Source of the DNA: Paludisphaera mucosa
Lineage (GTDB): Bacteria; Planctomycetota; Planctomycetia; Isosphaerales; Isosphaeraceae
DNA: 64,000 nt
Assembly (NCBI RefSeq): GCF_029589435.1
Contig: NZ_JARRAG010000002.1
Coordinates: 4,216,001-4,280,000, forward strand
Direction: 5' to 3'
Part shown: in pieces, positions 52,417 to 60,993 of the stretch
Numbering within the stretch: position 1 is the first letter of the stretch
How the letters are laid out: every line of letters begins with the position of its first letter
The notes under the pieces: generated by a model
Database searches by the model: none
What the model was told of the DNA's origin: nothing
What the model saw: only the letters and a program-made list of their open reading frames with translations
Made by a program: the position numbers and the translations under genes

Positions 52417-54639
52417 ATGGAATTCTCGCTCATGCACGCGGGGCTCGCCGCCGGTGCCGCGATGGCGGCGGTCCCGGTGATCCTCCACCTGTTCATGAAG
52501 CCGACCCCCAAGCACGTCGTCTTCCCGGCCCTCCGACTGATCCGCGAGCGCCAGAAGCGCTCGAAGAAGAAGATGCGGATCAAGAACTGGCTGCTGCTGG
52601 CCGCGCGGATGCTCTTGCTCGCCCTGATGGCCCTGGCGCTGGCCCGTCCCCGGCTCCACTCCGAGACCCCGCTGGGCGACGACTCCGTCCCCACGGCGCT
52701 GGGGCTGGTGTTCGACACCAGCCTGTCGATGGGCTACATGCAGAACGACAAGTCGCTGCTCGACCAGGCCAAGGAGCGGGCCCGCGAGATCATCGACCGG
52801 ATCCCCGACTCGAGCCTGGTCTTCGCGGTGAACTCGGCCGACCCGGGCGCGCCGGTGGGGCTCTCGCCGTCCACGGCGCGGAAGTGGATCGACGACCTGG
52901 CCGTGCGGCCGGTGAACCGCCCGCTGAACATGGCGATGGGCCAGGTCTATTCGGCCGTCGCCGAATGCGACCGCCCCCGCCGCGAGGTCTACGTCCTGAC
53001 CGACCTGACCAAGTCGGCGTGGGACTCCGGCCGCCCCGCCGAGGGGCTCGACAAGGTCGAGAAGGCCGGGTCCGCCGGCGGCAAGATCGCCACGGTCGTC
53101 CTCCGGCTGGGCCCCCCGGAGCGCGAGAACGTCTCGCTCGACGAGGCCACGCTCCCGGCGAACGTCGCCCCCCAGGGCGAGCCCGTCGAGGTCCGCGGCC
53201 TGCTCCGCGCGCACGGCCCCAAGCCCGCCGAGCGGATCGTCGAGTTCTACCTCGACGGCGTGAAGCGCGACCAGAAGCCCGTCGAGCTGCAGCCCGGCGG
53301 CCAGGCCGAGGTCCGCTTCCTCACCCCCGCCAAGCTCAAGGAGGGCGAGGTCCACCGCGCCGAGCTGCGCGTCACCGGGGCCCCCGACCCGCTCAAGTTC
53401 GACGACCAGCGGTTCCTCAGCTTCGAGGTCCGCCCGGCGCTCAAGGTCCTGCTCGTCTCCGACCTGAACGTCGACGCCGAGTTCGTCTCGGTGGCGCTCG
53501 ACCCCGACCAGGCCCCCGGCGCCGCGCGCAGCTACCAGACCGAGACGACCCGCGCGGCCGACCTGGCGACCCGCTACCGCGAGTCGCTGAAGGGCTACGC
53601 GGCCGTCTTCCTGCTCAACGTCGAGGCGCTCGACGCCGCGGCCTGGGGCCTCATCAACGCCTACGTCCACGAGGGGGGCGGCCTGGTCGTCGGCCTGGGC
53701 GACCGCTGCAAGGCCGAGAACTACAACGGCCCGGTCGCCGGCCAGGTGCTCCCCGCGCAGCTCGCCGAGGCCGCCTCGCCGCCGGGGAAGGGGACGACCT
53801 TCGGCAAGATCGCCGACGTCACCCACCCCATGTTCGACCGCTACGCCCGCGAGATCGACGCCCAGTTCGCCGTCATGCCCGTCTACCGCTACTGGAAGAT
53901 CCAGGCGGGGGGCCCGGGCCGGACGCTTTTGAACTTCGCCGACGGGGCCCCCGCGCTGCAGGAGCGGAACTTCAAGGGGGCCCGCACCGGCCGCGTCCTG
54001 ATGTGGGCGACCCCGCTCGCCCGCCGCGTCCGCCGGTCCGACCCCGCGGCCTGGAACGAGTTCCCCAACTCCAGCTACTGGGCCTTCCCCGTCGTCATGA
54101 ACCTGACGATCCCCTACCTCGCCGGCTCCAGCGGCGACCGCCTCGACTTCGAGGCCGGCGACGACGTCATGCTGAACCTCGGGCCCGACGCCCACCCCCA
54201 GGACGTGCTCGTCACCGGCCCCGACGGCAAGACCACCGAGCGGACGTCGCCCCCGCCCGCCGGCGAGCCCCTGAAGCTCACCGCGCCCCAGCTCCTCGGC
54301 CAGTGGACGGTGGCCGCCGTCGGCCCCGGCGACAAGAAGGCGCTCATGGGTTTCAGCCTCAACCCGCCCCGCGCCGAGAGCCAGTTCGTCGACCTGGACA
54401 AGGCCGACCTCGACGCCCTCTTCGGCAAGGAGGGCTACGCCCTGGCCGGCGACGACAAGGCGCTCCAGAAGGTCACCGAGCTGATCCGCGTGGGCCACGA
54501 GATCTTCCCCTGGCTGATGTTCCTGATCCTGATCCTCGTCACAGCCGAGAACTACCTGGCCAACACGTTCTACAAGGAGGCCACGGGCCCGACGATCACG
54601 CCCACCGGGTCTTCGGCCCCGGCCCCGGCCGCCGCCTGA
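52417..54639 (+). CDS. BatA-type VWA membrane protein (740 aa)
   Basis: The N-terminal part has two hydrophobic segments (AAAMAAVPVILHLFM and NWLLLAARMLLLALMALALA) typical of BatA. A VWA domain with MIDAS DTSLS (GLVFDTSLSMGYM) follows, then beta domains and a glutamine-amidotransferase-like domain (GGGLVVGLGDRCKAENYNG), and a C-terminal membrane helix (FPWLMFLILILVTAENYL). It is an inner-membrane partner of the MoxR-DUF58 pair, with large outward-facing domains. Ribosome site is weak but the spacing from DUF58 is 5 bp. Confidence 0.9.
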   Translation: MEFSLMHAGLAAGAAMAAVPVILHLFMKPTPKHVVFPALRLIRERQKRSKKKMRIKNWLLLAARMLLLALMALALARPRLHSETPLGDDSVPTALGLVFDTSLSMGYMQNDKSLLDQAKERAREIIDRIPDSSLVFAVNSADPGAPVGLSPSTARKWIDDLAVRPVNRPLNMAMGQVYSAVAECDRPRREVYVLTDLTKSAWDSGRPAEGLDKVEKAGSAGGKIATVVLRLGPPERENVSLDEATLPANVAPQGEPVEVRGLLRAHGPKPAERIVEFYLDGVKRDQKPVELQPGGQAEVRFLTPAKLKEGEVHRAELRVTGAPDPLKFDDQRFLSFEVRPALKVLLVSDLNVDAEFVSVALDPDQAPGAARSYQTETTRAADLATRYRESLKGYAAVFLLNVEALDAAAWGLINAYVHEGGGLVVGLGDRCKAENYNGPVAGQVLPAQLAEAASPPGKGTTFGKIADVTHPMFDRYAREIDAQFAVMPVYRYWKIQAGGPGRTLLNFADGAPALQERNFKGARTGRVLMWATPLARRVRRSDPAAWNEFPNSSYWAFPVVMNLTIPYLAGSSGDRLDFEAGDDVMLNLGPDAHPQDVLVTGPDGKTTERTSPPPAGEPLKLTAPQLLGQWTVAAVGPGDKKALMGFSLNPPRAESQFVDLDKADLDALFGKEGYALAGDDKALQKVTELIRVGHEIFPWLMFLILILVTAENYLANTFYKEATGPTITPTGSSAPAPAAA

Positions 54640-55045
54640 GCATCCGGGCTCGGCCGTCCGACGCATGGGGTTTTTCCGGCCGGCTCGGGGGCACGCCAGT
54701 GGGGCCGAAAGAAAGGCAGTTTGCTCTGTAGAAAACCAGTGAACCGGCGTCGACTTCGGGGGTGTAGAATTGAGATGTGAACACGAGCAAGTCCCCCCGC
54801 CACATCCTGCAAACGGCCTATGGAGGGGGCCCGCGCCGCGTTGCCGGACCCATCGACACAAGTCCAGCCCTGAGAAGTTCACGCACATTCTACCGCCGGG
54901 CTTCATCGCACGGCGCAGGCGGAGAGTAGGGCATTTTGACCGTATTAATCAAGCGAAAGTTGATGTCGCGAGCTCGGTCGAGCGGAAAGGGCCGAATTCC
55001 GATGTGTTCCTGCGTCGAACTTACCTGAGGTCAGAATGGAGAATC
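54640..55045. other. gene-poor gap before the low-GC insertion
   Basis: About 400 bp without a supportable ORF. The GC content falls toward 55045, where a low-GC gene in the opposite direction begins. Nothing RNA-like or repetitive was recognised. Confidence 0.4.
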
Positions 55046-56521
55046 TTACTTCTTGGCAGAGCGATCTACCGTCAAGACTGGATCAAGCCAGACAGGGACG
55101 AATTCCTCACCGCCTCTAGGTACAGCTCGTAACCGTAGATGGTGAACCCCGCTCACGTCGACTTCGAATGCGATCGGTTCGTCGAACTTGGTTACCGGCG
55201 GCGATTCCCAGAGCAAGCGGTCGCCGGAGAGAACCTGGAAAACCAAAGGCCCAGGAGGCTTCTCCCATTTTTCGTCGGGCATGCGGCACAATGCAACTGA
55301 ACCTTTGAATTGGTTCGCGTTGCCGTTAATCGCATATGTAACTTCGCCGTCACCCGAAAAAAGCCGGGTTGCGATACCGCGAATCCGCAGCCCATTCATG
55401 AGGATCGGTCGCCGTTGTCGGGAAGGTAATTCAATCATGCCGTTGTTCGAGAACCAGGATTCCGGACCAGTGAGCCCTTCATACGGAATCGCGCGTAGAT
55501 CAAGACCGTCTTTTGACTCGACCTTCCGTTTGACGAATTGATTTAGCTTTTTGAACTTTTTCTGCCTGCGATTTACACCCTGGACGTCTTCGAGTACGAA
55601 CCATCCTTCTGGGCCAAATAGAGTTATGTCGACCTCGTCTATTCCGGCCGCCATACCCGTTGAGAAGCCCAACGGGATTGAGACGACTTCACCCGACTTG
55701 AAGGGCGGAAGCACGAAAACGCCCGTGGTTGAAGCGTCGACCATCTCTTGACGCGGCATCCTCGGCCCTCTCGTCGTGACTTGCACGAGAGAGTCCGAGA
55801 CATCCCGATCGCTATTGGACAGCCTGAGCACGACCTCCTTGTTTCTATCGATCACAACGAATTCGCACTTTAGCCACTGAACTCTTCTGTTCCTGCTGGC
55901 AATTTTTTCCATACTGTTTGATATCGACTTGTTCACGACGCGACCTGCGGCATAACAGCGTTCAGCGTGAGAGCGTTCCATCGACTGCATTTCCCTGACC
56001 GCCTCCTGCTGCGCACGTGAATTCGCAACTGCGATTGCCTGTGCTTGGGCGCTGCGGCCGATTTCTCGATTCATGGTTGACATCATATTCTTTACGAATG
56101 CATCAGGCTCCATACCAAAGGCTGTGGAGACCAAATTCTCAAGCATGGCACCTCTTACATTGTTGACCATCTGTAGATCAGGCCCGGCACCATTGTATGC
56201 AACATTATTAGCCTGTAGGTACAAATTCATGTATCGCGTCAACTCGTCCGGCGACGCGAATGCGTCGTCGTTCGCCTTGATTATGGCATTAAGATCCTGA
56301 CGGAGCGGGTCCTTTGCTTCCGAGACGAGCTGAGGCATGATTCGAAAATCAGGCGGCTTTCGCTCGAATCGATCGTCGATCTTCGCCCGCATGCCTAGCA
56401 TCGTGAAAAACTGCCGCTCCTGAGGCGTGAGCCAATCTGGCGGATCGGCCGCGAAAGAGAGGCTTGAGGCTGACGAACAGAGGGCAACGAAGCAGGCAAA
56501 ACGTATTACACTTAAACTCAT
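55046..56521 (-). CDS. secreted protein with NPCBM-like C-terminus, low GC
   Basis: The 491-residue protein starts with a signal peptide (MSLSVIRFACFVALCSSASS). A helical, Gln/Asn/Met-rich middle (YMNLYLQANNVAYNGAGPDL) follows, and the last 140 residues resemble the NPCBM carbohydrate-binding fold (VFQVLSGDRLLWESPPVTKF, VSGVHHLRLRAVPRGGEEFV, WLDPVL). GC content is much lower than both neighbours, and it interrupts the MoxR-DUF58-BatA-VWA series on the opposite strand, suggesting horizontal arrival. The start at 56521 has a weak GGAATC. Function probably binds a glycan at the surface. Confidence 0.7.
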   Translation of the reverse strand: MSLSVIRFACFVALCSSASSLSFAADPPDWLTPQERQFFTMLGMRAKIDDRFERKPPDFRIMPQLVSEAKDPLRQDLNAIIKANDDAFASPDELTRYMNLYLQANNVAYNGAGPDLQMVNNVRGAMLENLVSTAFGMEPDAFVKNMMSTMNREIGRSAQAQAIAVANSRAQQEAVREMQSMERSHAERCYAAGRVVNKSISNSMEKIASRNRRVQWLKCEFVVIDRNKEVVLRLSNSDRDVSDSLVQVTTRGPRMPRQEMVDASTTGVFVLPPFKSGEVVSIPLGFSTGMAAGIDEVDITLFGPEGWFVLEDVQGVNRRQKKFKKLNQFVKRKVESKDGLDLRAIPYEGLTGPESWFSNNGMIELPSRQRRPILMNGLRIRGIATRLFSGDGEVTYAINGNANQFKGSVALCRMPDEKWEKPPGPLVFQVLSGDRLLWESPPVTKFDEPIAFEVDVSGVHHLRLRAVPRGGEEFVPVWLDPVLTVDRSAKK

Positions 56522-56857
56522 ATATTGATTCCATAAATGTTTCACTGGTGGGCTGAATTCCCCATCAAGGCTTGATGAGCGATCGTGCCCCCCTGGGAAA
56601 CAGTGAGCGGAGCCGGTGGACCGGCTGGTAGCAATTTCGCACCCGCCGAAGCATCTTAACCGCAACGGCACAAAGCGAGCCATTGTAAATCAGGATGGCC
56701 CAACACGGATTCCGGGGTCATGGGGCGTCTGGTCATCCGATTCGCTAAGATCGAACGTCTTGGACGGGCTTGACCGCCGCCGCGATCGGATTCTCGAGCC
56801 GCCGCATCCTGGTGAACACCCAGGACTTTCTCGTCGACTCCAAGTCAGTTCGTTCGC
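56522..56857. other. gap downstream of the VWA-cluster interruption
   Basis: About 335 bp with no supportable gene. It joins low-GC DNA to the high-GC cluster and probably holds promoters for both sides. Confidence 0.4.
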
Positions 56858-57121
56858 GTGTCGGGGGTCGCCTTCGCCGTCACGTACGTCGCCCTGGTCG
56901 GCGTCCATGCACTCTGGAAGGTGTTCTCGCCGCCCCAATCCGACCGTCTGCCCTGGGCCGAAGTCGTCTACGGGCCGGCGATCACGGTCGTCTCAAGCTC
57001 CCTGCTGTTTTTCGGGTCGGTCTGGCTCGAGCTTCTCATCCGGTCTCGTCGAGATGCGAGGCGACGAGGTCGGCCGCTCGGCCCGGCCGGCCCGCCCTGG
57101 ACGCGGCGCGGCCCTCGATGA
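56858..57121 (+). CDS. small two-helix membrane protein (87 aa)
   Basis: From GTG 56858 a 87-residue frame has two clear membrane helices (GVAFAVTYVALVGVHALW and VVYGPAITVVSSSLLFFGSV) and a basic C-terminus (RSRRDARRRGRP). No ribosome site is evident, so the start is uncertain. It lies 72 bp before the VWA/GATase membrane gene. Role unknown; it may belong to the same membrane module. Confidence 0.5.
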   Translation: MSGVAFAVTYVALVGVHALWKVFSPPQSDRLPWAEVVYGPAITVVSSSLLFFGSVWLELLIRSRRDARRRGRPLGPAGPPWTRRGPR

Positions 57122-57193
57122 GACAATCGTCCCAGGGCGTTCGCCCGTCCGGACGCCTCCCCCGCTCACCCATCAGCAGGTCCCCCCGACGCC

Positions 57194-59440
57194 ATGGACT
57201 CAGGATTCAGCGTCAGCCTCAACCCGATCGCCCCGTGGCCGTTCCTCGTCGTGGCGTCGGCGGCCGTCGTCGGCCTGACGATCGCGGCCTACGCGCGCAA
57301 GCTCCGCGGCCCTGGCGCGAGCTGGCGGTGGGTCGCCCTGGGGCTGCGGCTGTTCGCGCTCCTGCTCTGCCTGCTGGCGGCCCTGCGGCCGTCGGTGATC
57401 CTCCAGGAGAAGAAGAAGCAGGCGGCGTCGATCGTGTTCCTGCTCGATTCGAGCACGAGCATGAAGATCCAGGACGAGGCCAACAGCACGGCCCGCTGGA
57501 AGTCGGCCCGCGAGGCCCTGAAGGCCGGCGTCGAGGCCGCGAAGAAGCTCAGCGGCGACCTGGAGGTCAAGGCCTACGGCTTCGACTCCGCCGTCCGCGA
57601 CCTCAACCTCGACGAGGAGGCCGCCGCGCCCCCCGAGCCCGACGGCCGCGAGACCCAGCTCGGCTCGGCCCTGCTGGAGATCGACAAGAGGCAGGCGCAG
57701 GGGGCCCGACGGATCGCCCGCCTGGTCGTCCTGTCCGACTTCGGCTCGAACAACGGAACCAACCCGCTGGTCGCCGCGCGGCGGTACCGCGACCAGCAGA
57801 CGCCGGTCTCCACGGTCGTCTTCGGCACCCAGGGCGCGGGGGCCGGCTCGCGCGACGTCGCGGTCCGCGAGATCACCGCCGGCCCGACGGTCTTCGTCAA
57901 GAACAAGCTCGAAGTCCGCGGCGCGCTCTCGGCGCGGGGGTTCGGCGGCCAGACGCTCGACGTCGAGCTGTTCGTCGAGGACCAGCCCACGGCCGTCGCC
58001 AAGGCCCAGGTCAAGGTCCCCGACGGGGCCGACTCGGTCCCCATCACGGGCCTGAACTACATCCCCCAGACGCCCGGCGAGAAGAAGGTGACGCTCAAGG
58101 TCGCCCCCCGCGAGGGCGAGCTGGTGCTCTCGAACAACGAGATCAGCACCTTCGTCACCGTCCTCAGCGGCGGCCTGAACGTGCTGTTCGTTCAGGGGCC
58201 GAACTTCACCTGGGATTACAAGTACCTGATGAACTCGATCGGCACCTCCCCCGACATCGAGGTCAAGGGGGCCCTGATCCGCAAGCCGGCCGTCGGCGAC
58301 AAGGGGGAGCTCGACGACGACGAGTTCACGCCGGGCCGGTACGACGTCTACGTCGTCAGCGACATGCCGGCCGACTTCCTGACCCCCAGGCAGCACCACC
58401 TGCTGGCCGACGCGATCAAGAAGGGCGCGGCGGGGATGATCATGCTCGGCGGCCGCAACAGCTTCGGCCCCGGCGGCTGGGGCCGGACCGAGATCGCCGA
58501 CGTCCTCCCCGTCGAGGTCCATCCCGGCGACGGCCAGATCGAGCCGCCCGGCGGCGTGCAGTTCAAGCCCAACGCGATCGGCCTGAACAGCTACCTGCTG
58601 CAGATCGGCTCGGACCCCGCCAACACCGCCAGGCTCTGGGAGGCGCTGAAGCCGGTGCAGGGGACGAACCGGTTCGGCGAGCCCAAGCGCGGGGCCGAGA
58701 TCCTGGGCACGGCCAACGGCGTCGACGCCGAGCCGATGATGCTCTCGATCGAGACCGGCCGCGGCCGAACGATCGCCTACGGCGGCGACACCTGGGTCTG
58801 GGCCCGCACCGAGCTGGGCCGCCCCGCCCACCGCAAATTCTGGCGGCAGGTCGTCTTCTGGCTCTCGCACAAGGAGAACCAGGGGAGCGACCAGATCAAG
58901 CTGAGCATCGACCGCCGCCGCGCCGCCGTGGGCCAGTCCGTCGAGATGACCATCGCCGGCCGCGACGCCAAGGGGGGCCCGCTCAAGGACGTCGACTACG
59001 ACGTCAAGGTCGAGCGCGAGGGCGAAGGGGCCGAGGCGACGAGCGAGGCCGTCGAGGACTACATCCGCGGCGACGAGTCGCTGGCCTCGTACCCCGCCCG
59101 CGGCAAGCCCGGCGACTACAAGGTCACGGTCATCGGCCGCCGCAACGGCCAGGAGGTCGGCCGCGACACCGCGCGGTTCCTGGTCTACCAGGACGACCGC
59201 GAGCTGGAGAACCCCTCGGCCGACCCCGAGCTGGCCCGCCAGATCGCCGAGATCACCGCCGGCGAGCCCGTCCCCCCCGAGCAGCTCGCCAAGCACCTCG
59301 CCGGCCTCGACAAGGCCGCCTTCACCGAGTACGTCAGCCCCACCGAGCACCGCGTCTGGGACAACTGGCCCTTCTTCCTCCTCTTCACCCTCTGCCTGAC
59401 CCTCGAATGGTGGCTCCGCAAGCGCCACGGCTGGGTGTGA
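57194..59440 (+). CDS. VWA/glutamine-amidotransferase-like membrane protein (748 aa)
   Basis: The protein has N-terminal membrane helices (FLVVASAAVVGLTIAAYA, ALGLRLFALLLCLLAALRP), a VWA domain with MIDAS DSSTS (VFLLDSSTSMKIQ), a beta-rich middle and a GATase1-like domain (GAAGMIMLGGRNSFGPGGWG), and a C-terminal helix (WPFFLLFTLCLTLEWWL). It is the fourth member of the MoxR-DUF58-BatA-VWA set, separated from the BatA gene by 2.5 kb of inserted low-GC DNA. Probably an envelope complex subunit. Confidence 0.9.
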   Translation: MDSGFSVSLNPIAPWPFLVVASAAVVGLTIAAYARKLRGPGASWRWVALGLRLFALLLCLLAALRPSVILQEKKKQAASIVFLLDSSTSMKIQDEANSTARWKSAREALKAGVEAAKKLSGDLEVKAYGFDSAVRDLNLDEEAAAPPEPDGRETQLGSALLEIDKRQAQGARRIARLVVLSDFGSNNGTNPLVAARRYRDQQTPVSTVVFGTQGAGAGSRDVAVREITAGPTVFVKNKLEVRGALSARGFGGQTLDVELFVEDQPTAVAKAQVKVPDGADSVPITGLNYIPQTPGEKKVTLKVAPREGELVLSNNEISTFVTVLSGGLNVLFVQGPNFTWDYKYLMNSIGTSPDIEVKGALIRKPAVGDKGELDDDEFTPGRYDVYVVSDMPADFLTPRQHHLLADAIKKGAAGMIMLGGRNSFGPGGWGRTEIADVLPVEVHPGDGQIEPPGGVQFKPNAIGLNSYLLQIGSDPANTARLWEALKPVQGTNRFGEPKRGAEILGTANGVDAEPMMLSIETGRGRTIAYGGDTWVWARTELGRPAHRKFWRQVVFWLSHKENQGSDQIKLSIDRRRAAVGQSVEMTIAGRDAKGGPLKDVDYDVKVEREGEGAEATSEAVEDYIRGDESLASYPARGKPGDYKVTVIGRRNGQEVGRDTARFLVYQDDRELENPSADPELARQIAEITAGEPVPPEQLAKHLAGLDKAAFTEYVSPTEHRVWDNWPFFLLFTLCLTLEWWLRKRHGWV

Positions 59441-59476
59441 GGGAGGGGCTCGCCGACGTACGTCGAGGCGCTACTC

Positions 59477-60070
59477 ATGAAGACGTTGGTCGATCGATTA
59501 GACGCGTGGCTCCGAAACTACCGGCCGCGGTATCATCAGCAGCTCCTCCCCGGGCGGACGGAATCTGAACTCGACGCGTTTGAAGACTCGCTCGGGTTCG
59601 GGGTCCCGCAGTCATTCAAGGATCTCTATTTATGGCGAAACGGGCAGCGTTCGGATTGCTCGGACGCTTTCCAGTACAACACGATGTTCCGAAGCCTGGA
59701 GGATGCGGCTGAGAGCCGGACCATCATGAACGAGCTGCTGGAGAGCGGCGGCTTCGAGGGGGAGAATCGGTGGAATGCCAGGTGGGTCCCCTTCATGGCG
59801 CACCATGGCGGCGATCTGCTGTGCGTGGACATGGACGGCAGCTTCGGCGGCAAACCAGGCCAGTTGCTCTACTTCTATCACGATTCGGAAGACAGGGTCA
59901 TTCGATTCCCGTCGCTGGAGAAGTGGCTGGAAGCGTTCGTGACTACGCTGGAATCAGGAATGTGGGAAGAAGATGAATATGGGTTCCAGCCGAAGGATGA
60001 CGATCAGGTCATGGCTTCAGCCAAGCAATGGAATCCCGGCTATCCCATCTATTGCAAGGCCGACCGATAA
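59477..60070 (+). CDS. SMI1/KNR4-family protein
   Basis: The 197-residue protein has the SMI1/KNR4 fold: TESELDAFEDSLGFGVPQSF, KDLYLWRNGQ, WVPFMAHHGGDLLCVDMDG and FPSLEKWLEAFV. It is the cytoplasmic type, often acting as an immunity protein to contact-dependent toxins but also in other regulation. No toxin gene is next to it here; the nearest partner is the VWA membrane module 36 bp upstream. It is slightly lower in GC than its neighbours. Confidence 0.9.
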   Translation: MKTLVDRLDAWLRNYRPRYHQQLLPGRTESELDAFEDSLGFGVPQSFKDLYLWRNGQRSDCSDAFQYNTMFRSLEDAAESRTIMNELLESGGFEGENRWNARWVPFMAHHGGDLLCVDMDGSFGGKPGQLLYFYHDSEDRVIRFPSLEKWLEAFVTTLESGMWEEDEYGFQPKDDDQVMASAKQWNPGYPIYCKADR

Positions 60071-60125
60071 AGCCGGCCCCTGAATCGCGATATCATTTCG
60101 AGCCGTGGACGGGTACACCCTTGGG

Positions 60126-60950
60126 ATGTCAAAAGCCGACCCTGGGAACGGATCGATGATGGACGTGATCCCGTTCGATCCCCGGCGGTTCAAGACGGCG
60201 GCGGCCAGCTATCTGGTGGGCCGGCCCGTGTATCCGCCGCGGCTGTTCCGACGGATCGTCGAGCTTTGCGGGCTCGATCGGTCGCATCGGGCGATGGACC
60301 TGGGCTGCGGGCCGGGGCAGATCGCGATCGCCCTCGCGCCTTACGTGGGGCGGGTGGTCGCGGTGGACCCGGAGCCCGAGATGCTCAAGATCGCGGCGGG
60401 CGAGGCCGAGCGGGCGGGGCGGGAGATCGAGTTCGTCCAGGCCAGCTCCTACGACCTGGGGCCCCGATTCGGGACCTTCCGGCTGGTGGCGATGGGGCGT
60501 TCGTTCCACTGGATGGACCGGGCCGAGACCCTGCGCCGGCTCGACGCGATGATCGAGCCCGAGGGCGCGGTCGCCTTCCTGCACGACGACCACCCCACGG
60601 TCCCCGACAACGCCTGGTTCGCGACCTTCCAGGAGATCGTCGCGCGGCACGCGGCCGACGACGTCGCCAAGCGGGTACGGGCCGGGAGGGCCGGCCACGA
60701 ATCCGTGCTGCTGGACTCGCCCTTCCGCAGGCTGGAGCGGATCACCGTCTTCGAGCGGTCGTCGATCCCGGTCGACGCGCTCGTCCTGCGCCTGCGCTCG
60801 ATGTCGAGCGTGGCGCGATCCCGGGTGGGCGACCGCGCGGAGGACCTCGCCGCCGAGGTGCGCGAGGCGATCACGCCCTTCGCCCGCGACGGCCTGCTGA
60901 GCGAGGTTATCGCGGCGTCGGCCCTGATCGCCTCGCGCGAGGGCCCCTGA
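60126..60950 (+). CDS. class I SAM-dependent methyltransferase (274 aa)
   Basis: The Rossmann-type methyltransferase core is clear: motif I AMDLGCGPGQIAIAL, VVAVDPEPEML, and FRLVAMGRSFHWMDRAETLR (motif IV region). The C-terminal part is helical. The start is uncertain; ATG 60126 gives MSKADPGNG and a GTG 60105 or ATG 60156 are possible. It is alone on this strand. Substrate unknown; the FHWMD motif is typical of the small-molecule SAM methyltransferase group (Methyltransf_11). Confidence 0.85.
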   Translation: MSKADPGNGSMMDVIPFDPRRFKTAAASYLVGRPVYPPRLFRRIVELCGLDRSHRAMDLGCGPGQIAIALAPYVGRVVAVDPEPEMLKIAAGEAERAGREIEFVQASSYDLGPRFGTFRLVAMGRSFHWMDRAETLRRLDAMIEPEGAVAFLHDDHPTVPDNAWFATFQEIVARHAADDVAKRVRAGRAGHESVLLDSPFRRLERITVFERSSIPVDALVLRLRSMSSVARSRVGDRAEDLAAEVREAITPFARDGLLSEVIAASALIASREGP

Positions 60951-60993
60951 TGACCGCGACGCCCGACTTGTCGGGCGCCGTGGGTCGGGCCGC

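Noticed and set aside
60959-60978. Hairpin CGCCCGACTTGTCGGGCG as terminator of the methyltransferase gene
   Set aside because: The loop is very short and no T run follows, so the evidence is too weak.
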